Part shown: piece after piece, positions 9,413-19,200 of the stretch
Numbering within the stretch: position 1 is the first letter of the stretch
How the letters are laid out: every line of letters begins with the position of its first letter
Source of the DNA: Natronomonas pharaonis DSM 2160
Lineage (GTDB): Archaea; Halobacteriota; Halobacteria; Halobacteriales; Haloarculaceae
Assembly (NCBI RefSeq): GCF_000026045.1
Contig: NC_007426.1
Location: 2,232,001 to 2,296,000, forward strand
Reading direction: 5' to 3'
Length of the DNA stretch: 64,000 nucleotides
Position numbers and translations under genes: made by a program
The notes under the pieces: model-generated
Database searches by the model: none
What the model saw: only the letters and a program-made list of their open reading frames with translations
Told to the model about the DNA's origin: nothing

Positions 9413-9901
9413 TCACCGGAACCTAGCCGGCCGTCCGTCGGTCCACTCGACTGCAGCGACTGCATCGGGGAGTGATTCGAGTCTCCGCTCGATAACGTCG
9501 AGCGGGTGTGAGTCGATGAAGTCCGCTGGCTGATGGTCCACAGCTGTTGTGCTATCGTTGACTTGCAGGTGAACTGGTCCAATATCGTCGTGCGTGTCGT
9601 CTTGATGCCAGCCAACCAGCAGCTGTCGTTCCGGTTCGATCCAGTTGAACCAGTAGTATTCGTGCGGGTCGCCCGTCTGCAGTTGGAATCCGACTTCGAT
9701 TCGTGCGGTTGTCGTCGGATACGCTTTCTCACCGAAGAACTGTCGTGGATTGACTGTGCCGACGACGCGGTACGGCCCAGTTTCACGTGGTTCGGTACGG
9801 CGTCGGCAAACAGCATCGAACTCGGAACTGAGCCGATTTTGAATGCGATCGTGGAGCCGCTTGCTCTGTAAGTTCGCCCGATTAGCGAGAAAAACGACCA
9901 T
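9413..9901 (-). CDS. Hypothetical protein, probable toxin-like partner of the upstream HTH gene
   Basis: A 162-aa soluble protein. Distinct blocks are VVGTVNPRQFFGEKAYPT, EYYWFNWIEPERQLLVGWHQ, DIGPVHLQVND and ADFIDSHPLDVIERRLESLP. I do not recognise a named domain. Its start codon overlaps the stop of the HTH gene by one base (TAATG), indicating translational coupling. The layout (HTH first, small acidic partner second) and a loose resemblance of the WHQDDTHDD…HLQV block to TumE-type proteins (RYDNxN…GRHE…EIEF) suggest a toxin-antitoxin-like pair. That role is inference only. Confidence 0.7.
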   Translation of the reverse strand: MVVFLANRANLQSKRLHDRIQNRLSSEFDAVCRRRTEPRETGPYRVVGTVNPRQFFGEKAYPTTTARIEVGFQLQTGDPHEYYWFNWIEPERQLLVGWHQDDTHDDIGPVHLQVNDSTTAVDHQPADFIDSHPLDVIERRLESLPDAVAAVEWTDGRPARFR

Positions 9902-10440
9902 TAGGCAAACGAGGAGAAACTGTTACTTTTGGGTGAGGTAAGTTCGACGACGTCACCATACAGGTAGAGCGCATGTTTCACGAGCGCGAGTTCCGTGTTG
10001 ACCGCCTCCCATGTAGCGATCACATTACGCCGTTCACGAAGTTCCGAAGCCGACAATTCCTCTTCGGCGAGTTGTTCACGAAACTCATCGAGCGAACTGG
10101 CATTGAACTCCGATGCTAATGCTTCTTGTTCTTCTTTCAGGTCTGTGAGCTGCTCTTCTAACTCATCCCGCGTATGCTCCTCGATGAGGGTGGTAACCTC
10201 GTCAAAGAGCATCCGAACTGGATTCGCGTCGTATGCTTTCGTGCCGTCAATTGTCGTTTCGATGACCCAGTCGTCATCTTCTAACCGCTGGAGTTCATCA
10301 TCTGCCGTTGCCCGCGAAACCGCTGCCTGATCGGCAATCTCTTGGACAGCTGTCGCCTCGTTCAGCGTTTCGACGACTTCACGGACGCGTTCACGGCCAC
10401 TCATCGTGTTCGTCCACGGCCCGTGACTTGCGTCTCCCAT
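9901..10440 (-). CDS. Winged-HTH transcriptional regulator (haloarchaeal DUF7342-like)
   Basis: The N-terminal HTH is preceded by the conserved-looking leader WTNTMSGRERVREVVETL and contains TAVQEIADQAAVSRATADDE (recognition helix around SRATADDELQRL), then the wing WVIETTIDGTKAYDANP. A long coiled-coil segment follows (TTLIEEHTRDELEEQLTDLK), and the C-terminus is helical (NVIATWEAVNTELALVKHAL). Similar proteins in haloarchaea are annotated as DUF7342/ArsR-like regulators. It is translationally coupled to the downstream gene, so it may be its antitoxin or autoregulator. ATG at 10404 is an alternative start. Confidence 0.75.
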   Translation of the reverse strand: MGDASHGPWTNTMSGRERVREVVETLNEATAVQEIADQAAVSRATADDELQRLEDDDWVIETTIDGTKAYDANPVRMLFDEVTTLIEEHTRDELEEQLTDLKEEQEALASEFNASSLDEFREQLAEEELSASELRERRNVIATWEAVNTELALVKHALYLYGDVVELTSPKSNSFSSFA

Positions 10441-10524
10441 TGTCTCCCTCTAGGACTCGCTTCCTCAAATAATTTATCGTGGATTAACTATCTGAATGGC
10501 CGATTTCTCGAGTGGACCAGTGTG

Positions 10525-10591
10525 GTGAACTGCCTCGGTGTCAAGCGGTTCGAGACGCCTTCGGCGTCTCGTCATCATCATTGAGCCGAGC
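10525..10591 (+). repeat. Degenerate copy of the dispersed cloverleaf element
   Basis: Reads GTGAACTGCCTCGGTGTCAA, then GCGGTTC and the arm GAGACGCC-TTC-GGCGTCTC, then GTCATC. The second arm is replaced by TGATGA-like sequence before GAGCCGAG. The order matches the first half of the full copy at 26499-26581. The rest of the 329-bp gap 10441-10769 holds no gene I can support. Confidence 0.55.
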
Positions 10592-10769
10592 CCATCGCTC
10601 GATGAGTTACTCGCATCCACGCTGGCGAGCTCGAACGCGGTGACGTGCTGGAGCGGGGTCGGGAGAATGAAAGACGAGTAGCAGCTCGTAGCCGACGTGA
10701 CCGCTATTGTCGGCGCTCAAGCAGTGACGCAAAAAACGAAGGCCCGAACGTGTCGGCCGGCCTAGTGCT

Positions 10770-11921
10770 CTATCCTTGAAGCTGCAGCAGTGCCGCGGTC
10801 TCGCCGTCGGCAAGAACGACAGCGTTGTCGAGGTCGTCACAGTCAACTTCGGAGGCGATGCCGGCCGTCTCCGCGTCGTTTACGTCCTCGGTGCCGTCGC
10901 GGACGAAGAAGGCCACGTTCCCATCGCCGAGGGCATCGGCGTCGGTTTCAAAGCGGACGTAGCCGCCGCCGGCGGGGACCTCGACATCGTAAAGCTGGCC
11001 GAGTTCGTCGACGGTCGGCGCGTCGTCGGCACTTTCGGTCGCGTCGACGGGTTCTGCGTCGCCGCCAGCGGCGTCGCAGGCCGCCGCGACATCGTCGGCG
11101 TCGATGGTGACTTCGTCTTCCTGGACGACATCGAGGTCGACTTCGAAGAGCATCTCAAACCAGTTGTTGCCCGGCTCTGTCGACGGCAGGCCAAGGTTGG
11201 CGTCGACGATGCCGTCGCCCGTCTGGTCGTCGATGACGAACTCGTTGTCGACAAGCGTCACTTCGCCGCCGTCGATATCGATTGTCGTCTCGCCTTCGAG
11301 GTCGCCGCTTTGGTTCGTCGTCGCCGAGATATCGAAGCTAAACGAGCGGTCCTCGTCGCCGTCGATGAGCGTGTTGAACCGGCCTTCCAGCGTCATCACG
11401 CCCGTCTCCTCGTCGATTTCGCCGCTGACGCCATCGGGTGCTTCGACGACAACATCGATGCCGTTGACATCCAGGACGGGAAACTCGATGGAGTCGGAGG
11501 CCCACTGGTTGCCGGCGACGGTCCCCTCCAGCTGGATGGCTTCGTCGCCCTCGGCGGCCGACGGGAAGTCGACACCGCCCTCGCGAGCCTCGTCTTCGGT
11601 CTCCTCGTTGAACGAGACAAAGCCACCCTCGCCGGACGCCTCGAAGTCGCCACGGACCGGCAGGTCGAACTCGGCGGATTCCTCACGTTCGACGGTTTCG
11701 TAGGCGACCCCGTCGGCGAGCAGGCCGACGGTCGCTGCCTCTGGGTCTTCCTCGGGGGTTTCCTCCGGCGTCTCTTCAGGTGTCTCGTCGGGCGTTTCCT
11801 CGGGGGTTTCTTCGGGGTCTTCTTCGCCGTTGCCGTTACCGTTTCCGTTACAGCCGGCGAGTGCCGCGGCGGCCGCCACGCCCACACCGGATTTGAGAAC
11901 CGTTCGTCGTGAAGGATTCAT
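10770..11921 (-). CDS. Tat lipoprotein with TPEE stalk, unknown function
   Basis: Twin-arginine lipoprotein signal SRRTVLKSGVGVAAAAALAG followed by the lipobox Cys, so probably lipid-anchored outside the cell. Immediately after it come NGNGNGNGEEDPEE and a TPEE/TPDE-rich spacer (about residues 36-62), then a roughly 310-residue acidic beta-rich region. The C-terminal half reads like a bacterioferritin-free PPC-type beta sandwich (VPAGGGYVRFETDADALGDG). No enzyme motif is seen. The TPEE spacer resembles the C-terminal stalk of the S-layer-like proteins just downstream. It is the first gene of a minus-strand surface-protein block. Confidence 0.8.
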   Translation of the reverse strand: MNPSRRTVLKSGVGVAAAAALAGCNGNGNGNGEEDPEETPEETPDETPEETPEETPEEDPEAATVGLLADGVAYETVEREESAEFDLPVRGDFEASGEGGFVSFNEETEDEAREGGVDFPSAAEGDEAIQLEGTVAGNQWASDSIEFPVLDVNGIDVVVEAPDGVSGEIDEETGVMTLEGRFNTLIDGDEDRSFSFDISATTNQSGDLEGETTIDIDGGEVTLVDNEFVIDDQTGDGIVDANLGLPSTEPGNNWFEMLFEVDLDVVQEDEVTIDADDVAAACDAAGGDAEPVDATESADDAPTVDELGQLYDVEVPAGGGYVRFETDADALGDGNVAFFVRDGTEDVNDAETAGIASEVDCDDLDNAVVLADGETAALLQLQG

Positions 11922-12216
11922 ACACCGGTTTCATGTTGAGTAGTTACAAAAGATTATCGCTTCCTTCACCATTGTTAACTACAGTCCCGGAGTATGATAA
12001 CTGTGGATGGGCGGGTGTTCGCCGCACGCTGATGGCTTCGGGAGGTATGGGGCGCTGTCAGTCGAACCGCTGGACGAGCGTGCCGTCCTCGCGGGGTTCA
12101 GGGGCGTTTTCGGGCTGTTCCGCAAAATCGTAGGACGTGATTATCGCGCGACCTCTTGGGCACATCCATGCTGTGGTCAGGGCGTGCATCGTTCGGCCAA
12201 ACCAGCCACCGCTATC

Positions 12217-12262
12217 GAACGAAGCGCGCGAAAGAATGAAACCGCGAAACGGCGGGACTGCG
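12217..12262 (-). terminator. Shared 3' element downstream of S-layer-like gene 1
   Basis: A stretch starting GAACGAAGCGCGCGAAAGAA and ending ACGGCGGGACTG is repeated almost exactly at 16139-16184, in the same place downstream of the paralogous gene. On the minus strand it contains a GC-rich inverted segment followed by TTTCATTCTTT, so it could end transcription. The duplication evidently included the 3' flank. The rest of 11922-12276 shows nothing I can support. Confidence 0.4.
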
Positions 12263-12276
12263 CCGCGGTGGCTCAG

Positions 12277-15200
12277 TTAGTTGTCGAGTGCGTTGCGTCG
12301 GCGGGTCGCCAGCAGAGCTGCGCCGATAAGCGCGATGAGGGCGACGACAGCACCGAAGCCGGCCTGGTCGTCAGGCTCTTCCGGTGTGTCCTCAGGCGTC
12401 TCCTCAGGCGTCTCCTCAGGCGTCTCCGGTGTCTCTTCTGGTGTGTCCTCAGGCGTGTCTTCCGGCGTCTCTTCCGGTGTGTCCTCAGGCTCTTCGAATT
12501 CACCGAAGATACCGTTCTGCTGGACGACCGTGCTCCCACGGACGCGGAAGCCGACTCGTGCTTCATCGCCTTCCTCGCGGTCGCTCAGGTCGATCTCTGC
12601 CTCGAAGGCACCGTCGTCGTCGATGTCGACGCTGACGGTCTCGAGGAAGCTCTCGGTGTCACCACGCTGCTGGACGCGGACGGAAGCTTCCGAACCGGGT
12701 GCGACGTTTGTCGTCCCCGAGACGGTCGCTTCCTCGCCGGGTTCGATGGTGACGAGGTCGTCCTCGTCGACGTTGTCGAACTCGGCGTCGGCGTCAGCGA
12801 ACGTGAACGTGGCGCTGGTCACAGCGCCTTCACCTGCTTGGAAGTACGGGTAGGCAGCCTCGCCGGTGTCGCCGTCGTCAGCGCCACCCAGTGGGCCGTA
12901 CTCTTCAATATCGCCGATATCCTCGAAGCGGAACCGGTCATCGTCGTCGGTTTCGTATTCGAGTTCAACCTCGAACTCCGCACCGTCGCGGAGGTCGCGG
13001 TCGAATGGCTCGTCATCCGTGTCGACGATAACGTACATCTCGCCGGCCTCGTTGTCGGCGAGGATGAAGATTTCATCGTCACCGGACTCTTGGAGGTCGA
13101 GTTCGTTGGCGTCCTGGTTGCCAACCGGGTCGACATCCTCGAAGGTGAAGGAAATGCCTTCGCCTTCACGCTCAGTCAGCTCATAGAGCGTTTCGCTGTC
13201 GAAGCCCTCTTCCTCCTCGGGGATGACGGGGTCGAACTCGCCTTCGATGTCGACCATGTGGCCGTAGAGGCCGGAGGCTTCGATCTGTGCGACGAGGAGG
13301 TCATCAATCGCGACTTCGTCCGTCTCCGTCAGCGGACTGTCGTTGATGAGCTCTTCGATGGTGTCTTCCTCGTCGGCGTTCTCTTCAGGGCCCATCCAGA
13401 CCGTCGTGTCACCGAGGCCGGGGCGCTGGAGGTCAACCGTCGCGAATCCATCCTCGTCTTCGAGGTCGGATTCGCCGTCCTCAACGATGAACTCCTCGGA
13501 GCTGGTCGCTGCGAGGTCGTAGTCGGCCGGCTGGAGCGGTCGAACGAGCTGCTGAGTCGGGTGCTCGTCGCTGTCGTCCAGCAGGTCAAGGTCTTCGAGG
13601 TAGGTCTGGAAGTCAACGCGGTCACCATCATCGAGGTCACTGTCGTCGTAGAACTCGGGGATGGCATCCCAGCCGGCGTCATCGGCTATCTGCGAATAGG
13701 CACCATCTGGTACCTCGGTTTCACCATCAGGGTTGACGGGGTCCTCGTTTGCAATGCCGATGAGACTCTCCGCGATGTCATCCTCGGAGTGAATCATCTG
13801 GTCAGAGGGAGCGTTGGTTCCCATCATCCGTGTGTTCACCCAGAATTCGACGGTATCGTCATCCGTGTCGTCCTCGGCGTAGATGACGTCGACGAAGCCG
13901 GCGTCCTCGTCACCGAACTGCAGCAGTACCTCATCGGCGGTGCCGATGTCGGCCTCAACGTGGACGATGTCACCCGCAGATTGGGTGTAGACGTTCTCAT
14001 CGAAGTCGACAGTCACGTCCTCGTCGATGACTTCGATTTGGGCGTCGTCTGAGGCGTCGGCATCGTGGACATCAAAGTCGATAACGTAGATGAGTTCGTC
14101 GCGTTCGAAGAAGCTCAGGAATTCCTCTTGGTCCTGTATGTCGTGTGCGAGCGCTTTGCTGTCTGCGTCGTCGACCGCATCAGGGTCGTATAGTCGGATG
14201 TTCCACGGGCCAACGGCGTCACCGGATGGCTCAATCTCGTGGTTGGCATCGCCTTCAAGAGTCGTGAAGCCAGGGATATAGACTGCGTTATCGTCTGGGC
14301 CGAGATCGCCTGGCGGGCTCTCTTCGATTGGGTCCCACGCATTTCGCGCGATGACCTCATCGGCGCTATCGTCAATACCCGCAACATACTCTTGGAACTC
14401 CATTAGCGTCTCGCCACCGACGCCTTCATTTTCGAGTATCTGAGCGGCGTCGAACAGCTGTCCGTCGAGATAGGCTTCGTAGGGGCCGTCATATTCGTCG
14501 TCATCAAAGACCGTATAGGCGACAGTCGCCGAATCGAAGATGTTCTCGACATCACCCCAATCGCCCACACTCACGTTAACCGAGTAGCTTCCACGGTTTG
14601 ATTCCGCATCGAGATCGACAAGGCTCTGATCAAAGTCGTCGCTAATGAGCGGCTCTTCGTCCTCATCGAGCTCGGTGTCAAGTGTTTGGGTAGTCGTCTC
14701 AAAAGTTGCCTGCTGTGGATACGCTCCGCTGGATGGCAAGGGCGTACCACTAACGAAGTAGTCACCGTCATCGTAGTCCTCAGTGTCAATCTCAACGACT
14801 GCCGTTTGGGTCTCCGGTTCACCCGGTGCGATTGTAAATAACGTTCCAAAGTTTGGCTCATCGCCAATCGCGGAGGCAATGACGCTTGCCGGAAGCTCAG
14901 CAACATCAACCGCTTCCGGAGGAACGCCCTCTTCTTCTGCAACTGCTTGCTGTAGCTGGGCCTCTAGGTCGTCGTCAGCGAAAGAATCAACTGTCTCAAA
15001 CACTCCGTAAAGCCCTTGATCTTCAAATTCGCCGCCGATATACCCCTGCTTCAGCAAGAAATCAAGTGTCCCAGCCGAAAACTCATCAACAAAATCGTTG
15101 ATTGTATTATCGTCTTCAAAGAAGACCACATCGAGTTCTTCTTCGAATGAGCTCGAATCGACTGTTCCACTGTCAAAGCCATCAGCGCTCCGAAGTTGGT

Positions 15201-15411
15201 AATCGTCAAACTCCGGGTCAATGTCGTCGCCGAAGGCATATGTCGTCTGTCCCTGCCAGACAACACTTCCGTCAAAAGCGTATGTTATCTCAACGTCGCC
15301 TTGTTCCTGTGCCATCGCTGTACCGCCGAAAGCGACGCCTGCACCGATTACAGAGGTAACCATAACCAACGATAGAAAGATAGCACGTACACATAGCCGC
15401 TTGTTATTCAT
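12277..15411 (-). CDS. S-layer-type surface glycoprotein 1 with C-terminal anchor
   Basis: I chose the ATG at 15411 (MNNKRLCVRAIFLSLVMVTS…), which opens directly into a Sec signal peptide; the product is about 1044 aa. The mature part is very acidic and Thr/Ser-poor until a stalk of TPEE/TPED/TPEE repeats. The C-terminal sorting region is DDQAGFGAVVALIALIGAAL then RRR. This matches the PGF-CTERM arrangement removed by archaeosortase A, but with AGF where PGF is usual. It is closely related to the next gene, sharing NTRMMGT, ALIDDLLVAQIEASGLYG-like and DLRDGAEFEVELEYETDDDD blocks. Likely the cell-surface lattice or a major surface glycoprotein. Confidence 0.88.
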   Translation of the reverse strand: MNNKRLCVRAIFLSLVMVTSVIGAGVAFGGTAMAQEQGDVEITYAFDGSVVWQGQTTYAFGDDIDPEFDDYQLRSADGFDSGTVDSSSFEEELDVVFFEDDNTINDFVDEFSAGTLDFLLKQGYIGGEFEDQGLYGVFETVDSFADDDLEAQLQQAVAEEEGVPPEAVDVAELPASVIASAIGDEPNFGTLFTIAPGEPETQTAVVEIDTEDYDDGDYFVSGTPLPSSGAYPQQATFETTTQTLDTELDEDEEPLISDDFDQSLVDLDAESNRGSYSVNVSVGDWGDVENIFDSATVAYTVFDDDEYDGPYEAYLDGQLFDAAQILENEGVGGETLMEFQEYVAGIDDSADEVIARNAWDPIEESPPGDLGPDDNAVYIPGFTTLEGDANHEIEPSGDAVGPWNIRLYDPDAVDDADSKALAHDIQDQEEFLSFFERDELIYVIDFDVHDADASDDAQIEVIDEDVTVDFDENVYTQSAGDIVHVEADIGTADEVLLQFGDEDAGFVDVIYAEDDTDDDTVEFWVNTRMMGTNAPSDQMIHSEDDIAESLIGIANEDPVNPDGETEVPDGAYSQIADDAGWDAIPEFYDDSDLDDGDRVDFQTYLEDLDLLDDSDEHPTQQLVRPLQPADYDLAATSSEEFIVEDGESDLEDEDGFATVDLQRPGLGDTTVWMGPEENADEEDTIEELINDSPLTETDEVAIDDLLVAQIEASGLYGHMVDIEGEFDPVIPEEEEGFDSETLYELTEREGEGISFTFEDVDPVGNQDANELDLQESGDDEIFILADNEAGEMYVIVDTDDEPFDRDLRDGAEFEVELEYETDDDDRFRFEDIGDIEEYGPLGGADDGDTGEAAYPYFQAGEGAVTSATFTFADADAEFDNVDEDDLVTIEPGEEATVSGTTNVAPGSEASVRVQQRGDTESFLETVSVDIDDDGAFEAEIDLSDREEGDEARVGFRVRGSTVVQQNGIFGEFEEPEDTPEETPEDTPEDTPEETPETPEETPEETPEDTPEEPDDQAGFGAVVALIALIGAALLATRRRNALDN

Positions 15412-15704
15412 TCTTCCCTCCGAGAGCGTGCTTGATCGATGGTCGAACCTGTCTATCACCGGTAGTCGCCGCCGACAAATGACATCTTCTTATGTCTCCT
15501 GTCAGCCACCCCGGTACGGGACTCCAATGCATAGTGGATACCACACCCACACAATTGAAACTGTGATACAAATATTTTGCGCTCAGAACCGTCATCAACC
15601 GGTTTATTAGTTATTCAGATGACCTGATGAATGATTATAAACCCACTTTGGGTTTTATCAGGGATAATTGAGTGTATTGTTAGCAGATTGGGCGAGATGC
15701 CTCC

Positions 15705-16123
15705 CACACTCTAGGAGCGACCAATTGGGAGCGAGCAGGATGAGGTTGACTTTCTCCCACCCGTAAACGGGGTGGGATTCCCACGGCACCGCACCGCTTG
15801 GTTGGGAGTTTCAGGTTTGCAGTCCAGTCGGCATGACCAGAACTCTTGGCGGGGCCAAGCCGCCGTTACTCCTCTCCCAGCATGGGATTCAGAGTTACCG
15901 TGCTGTTCGGCATCCACAGCCAGCGGCCCGAAGGGTTCCTCCAGACGTGGCGTGGCCCGAATCCCGATAGTATCCGTTTACCAGGGCGGTGAAACCGCCT
16001 CGGCGAGATTATATTCACGTCCCGATTGAGCATAAAACTCCGGGATGACTTGATCTCGTGGAGGGGTTTCTAGTTGTCGGCTTCATCCACACCCGTGTGG
16101 GCTTTCGCCTCGCTACCGCTGTA
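15705..16123 (-). mobile_element. Decayed IS200/IS605-type remnant between the two S-layer genes
   Basis: The 15460-16201 gap has no intact gene. At 15713-15745 the sequence AGGAGCGACCAATTGGGAGC is a variant of the element end at 29595-29628 (AGGAGCGACCAACGGAAGCG). At 16080-16123 it carries, inverted, the GCGAGGCGAAAGCCCAC hairpin unit seen three times at 9246-9389. Between them the minus strand has short open pieces (for example WSCRLDCKPETPNQAV) without a start. I read this as a degraded transposon; exact limits are unknown. Confidence 0.5.
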
Positions 16124-16138
16124 AACTAGCTGCCGCTG

Positions 16139-16184
16139 TCGAACGAAGCGCGCGAAAGAATGAAACCGCGAAACGGCGGGACTG
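16139..16184 (-). terminator. Shared 3' element downstream of S-layer-like gene 2
   Basis: Near-identical to 12217-12262, just downstream of the second S-layer-type gene; see that entry. A weaker version (AAAAAATAAAACCGTGAAAC) lies at 19769-19797 downstream of the third surface-protein gene. Confidence 0.4.
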
Positions 16185-16201
16185 AGTCGTCGGGGACTCA
16201 G

Positions 16202-19200
16202 TTAGTTGTCGAGTGCGTTGCGTCGGCGGGTCGCCAGCAGGGCTGCGCCGATGAGCGCGATGAGGGCGATGACAGCACCGAAGCCGGCCTGGTCATCGGG
16301 GTCCTCAGGCGTGTCCTCAGGCGTGTCCTCAGGCGTGTCCTCAGGCGTGTCCTCAGGCGTGTCCTCAGGCGTGTCCTCAGGCGTGTCCTCAGGCGTGTCC
16401 TCAGGCGTCTCTTCGGGTTCCTCTTCGACTTCACCGAAGATACCGTTCTGCTGGAGAACCGTGCTGCCACCAACGCGGAAGCTAAGGCGCGCTTGGTCGC
16501 CTTCCTCACGGTCGCTCAGGTCGATCTCTGCCTCGAAGCTACCGTCGTCTTCGATATCAACGTCGGCAGTCTCAAGGAAGCTTTCAGTGTCACCACGCTG
16601 CTGGATGCGGACAGCGGCGTCCGAGCCGGGTGCGACGTTCGTCGTACCCGAGATGGTTGCTTCCTCGCCAGGTTCGACAACAACGAGGCCGTCGTCAACG
16701 TTGTCGAACTCGGCGCTCGCGTCAGCGAACATGAACGTGGCCGACGTTATCGCGCTTTCACCCGCGTCGAAGTACGGGTAGGCAGCGTCTCCGTCACCGT
16801 CGCTACCGTCCTCAGCGCCATCGGGACCGTACTCTTCGATACCATCGCGGTCGAAGAAGTTGAATCGGTCATCGTCGTCGGTTTCGTATTCGAGTTCAAC
16901 CTCGAACTCCGCACCGTCGCGGAGGTCGCGGTCGAATGGCTCGTCGCTCGTATCGACGACAACGTACATCTCGCCGGCTTCGTTGTCGACGAGGATGAAG
17001 ACCTCATCGTCGTTTGCGTCTTCGAGGTCAAGGTTGTTGGCGTCCTGGTTGCCAATCGGGTCAACATCTTCGAAGGTGAACGAGATACCTTCACCTTCTC
17101 CGAAGTGGCTTTCGTCTTCAGCCAGCTCGTAGAGCGTTTCGCTATCGAAGCCATCCTCTTCGTCAGGGATGACGGGGTCGAAGTCGTCTTCGACGTCAAC
17201 CATCGCGCCGTAGAGGCCGGAGGCCTCTATCTGGGCAACGAGGAGGTCGTCAATTGCGACTTCGTCAGTCTGCGTCAGCGGACTGTCGTTGACAAGCTCT
17301 TCGATGGTTTCTTCTTCGTCAGCATTCTCTTCAGGACCGGTCCAGACGACTGTGTCGCCGAGCGTCGGTCGCTGGAGGTCAGCTGTTGCGAAGCCGTCTT
17401 CATCTTCGACTTCGGATTCGCCGTCCTCAGCGATGAACTCGGTCGAGCCAGTCGCAGCCATTTCGTAGTCAGTCGGCTGGAGCGGGCGGACGATCTGCGT
17501 GGTCGGGTGTTCATCGTCGTCGTCAATCAGGTCGAGTTCTTCGAGATACTCGGTGAAGCTGATCTGGTCGTTGTCGCCACCAAGCTCGAGGTCGTCGTCA
17601 TCGAAGAACTCCGGCTGCAGCTCCCAAGAGGAAACTGCGGCCGTGTAGTCGCCTGCTTCTGCGTCAGGGTCGACATCCTGAGTCTCACCGATGAGGCTCT
17701 CCGCGATGTCGTCATCGGAGTAGAGCATACGGTCAGAGTCGACACCAGTACCCATCATACGGGTGTTCATCCAGAATTCGACGCTGTCGCTGTCATCGTC
17801 ATCCTCGACGTAGATGATGTCGAGGAAGCCAGCGTCTTCGCTACCGAACTGAATGAGTGCCTCGTCGGTGTCTTCGAGGTCAGCTTCGAAGTGAACGACG
17901 TCACCTGCGGACTGCGTGTAGACACTCTGGCTGAAGTCAACGGAGACATCTTCTTCGTCGACGTTGGCTTCGGCTGTGTCTTCTGCCTCAGTGTCGTGGA
18001 CCTCGAACTCAAGCTCGTAGCTGTCTTCGTCAATGCCAAAGAAGCTCACGTCCTCATCAGTGTTGCCGGTGTTAACCAGCAGGACCTGTTCGTCGGCGTC
18101 GTCAACGTCCTCATCATAGAGGATGACGTTCCAGTCGCCGATAGCGAGGCCGGTGTTGCGGAGGTCGTAGTCACCGTCACCGTCGACGGTAGCCTCGTAG
18201 TCGCTGATATCGAGGAGGCCTTCCTCGTCAGCCTCTTCGAGTGCTTCGAACGGACTGTTGACGGTCTCGTCATCATCGCCACCGATGATGAGCTCTTCTG
18301 GGCTGTCGCCACGTTCGATGCCGGGGACTTCATCGATTCCCGTCCACGCGAAGATGTCGAACAGCTCCTCGTTGTCGAGGTCGCCGTCAGCACTCACGTT
18401 CATCGAGTAGCCGCTACGGGTAGAGTCCGTTTCGAGTTCGGCGAGACTGTCGTTCCAGTCATCGTTGAGAACCGGGAGGTCATCCTCGTCGAACTCAGCA
18501 TCGAGGTCCTGAATGGATATCTCGAAGGTGTCTTGTTCAGGCGGGTTGGTTGGCAGATCGCCGCCACGGAGGAAGTGGTCGTCAGCGTCGAGGTCGTCAC
18601 TGTCGATAACAACTATCGGGCCTTCACCGTAACCCGCCTCAGTAACGAGTTCTTGGGCACCGTCCGAGAGGTCCTCGAACTCTTCGATGTCGTCGTCATC
18701 GATTTCGGTTGCGAAGGAGCTGGACTCAACTGCGTCGTCTTCGAAGTCATCGACGGAGCGGACCTGGTAGTCGCCACCCTCGACGATTTCCTCACCGAAG
18801 GCGAAGACATCCTGGCCCTGGAATGCAACGGAGCCCGGGAACTCGTAGGTGAGCTCAGCAGGCTCGCCCGGTTCGGGGGCGCCGTTGTCGCCGTTGTCGC
18901 CGTTGTCAGGCACCGTGACCGTCTCGGTCACGTCAATCTCTTCGCCACCAATGCCGACGTTAAAGAAATTAAAGTCGACATCCGCACCGGGAGTCAGGTC
19001 AGCTTCGCCGGTCAGAGAGATGGTGACCTCGGAGGGATTGTTATCGAAGTTGATCAGGCTGCCAAAATCGCTGGCATCAACGTCGAAGTCATCCTCTTCG
19101 AGTTCGAATTCGTTGCCGTCAACCTCAACTGTGGCACCGATGCCAGTCAGTTCGTCGGACGACAACGTGGCGTCAATCTCGACGTTATCTGGGTCGTCAA

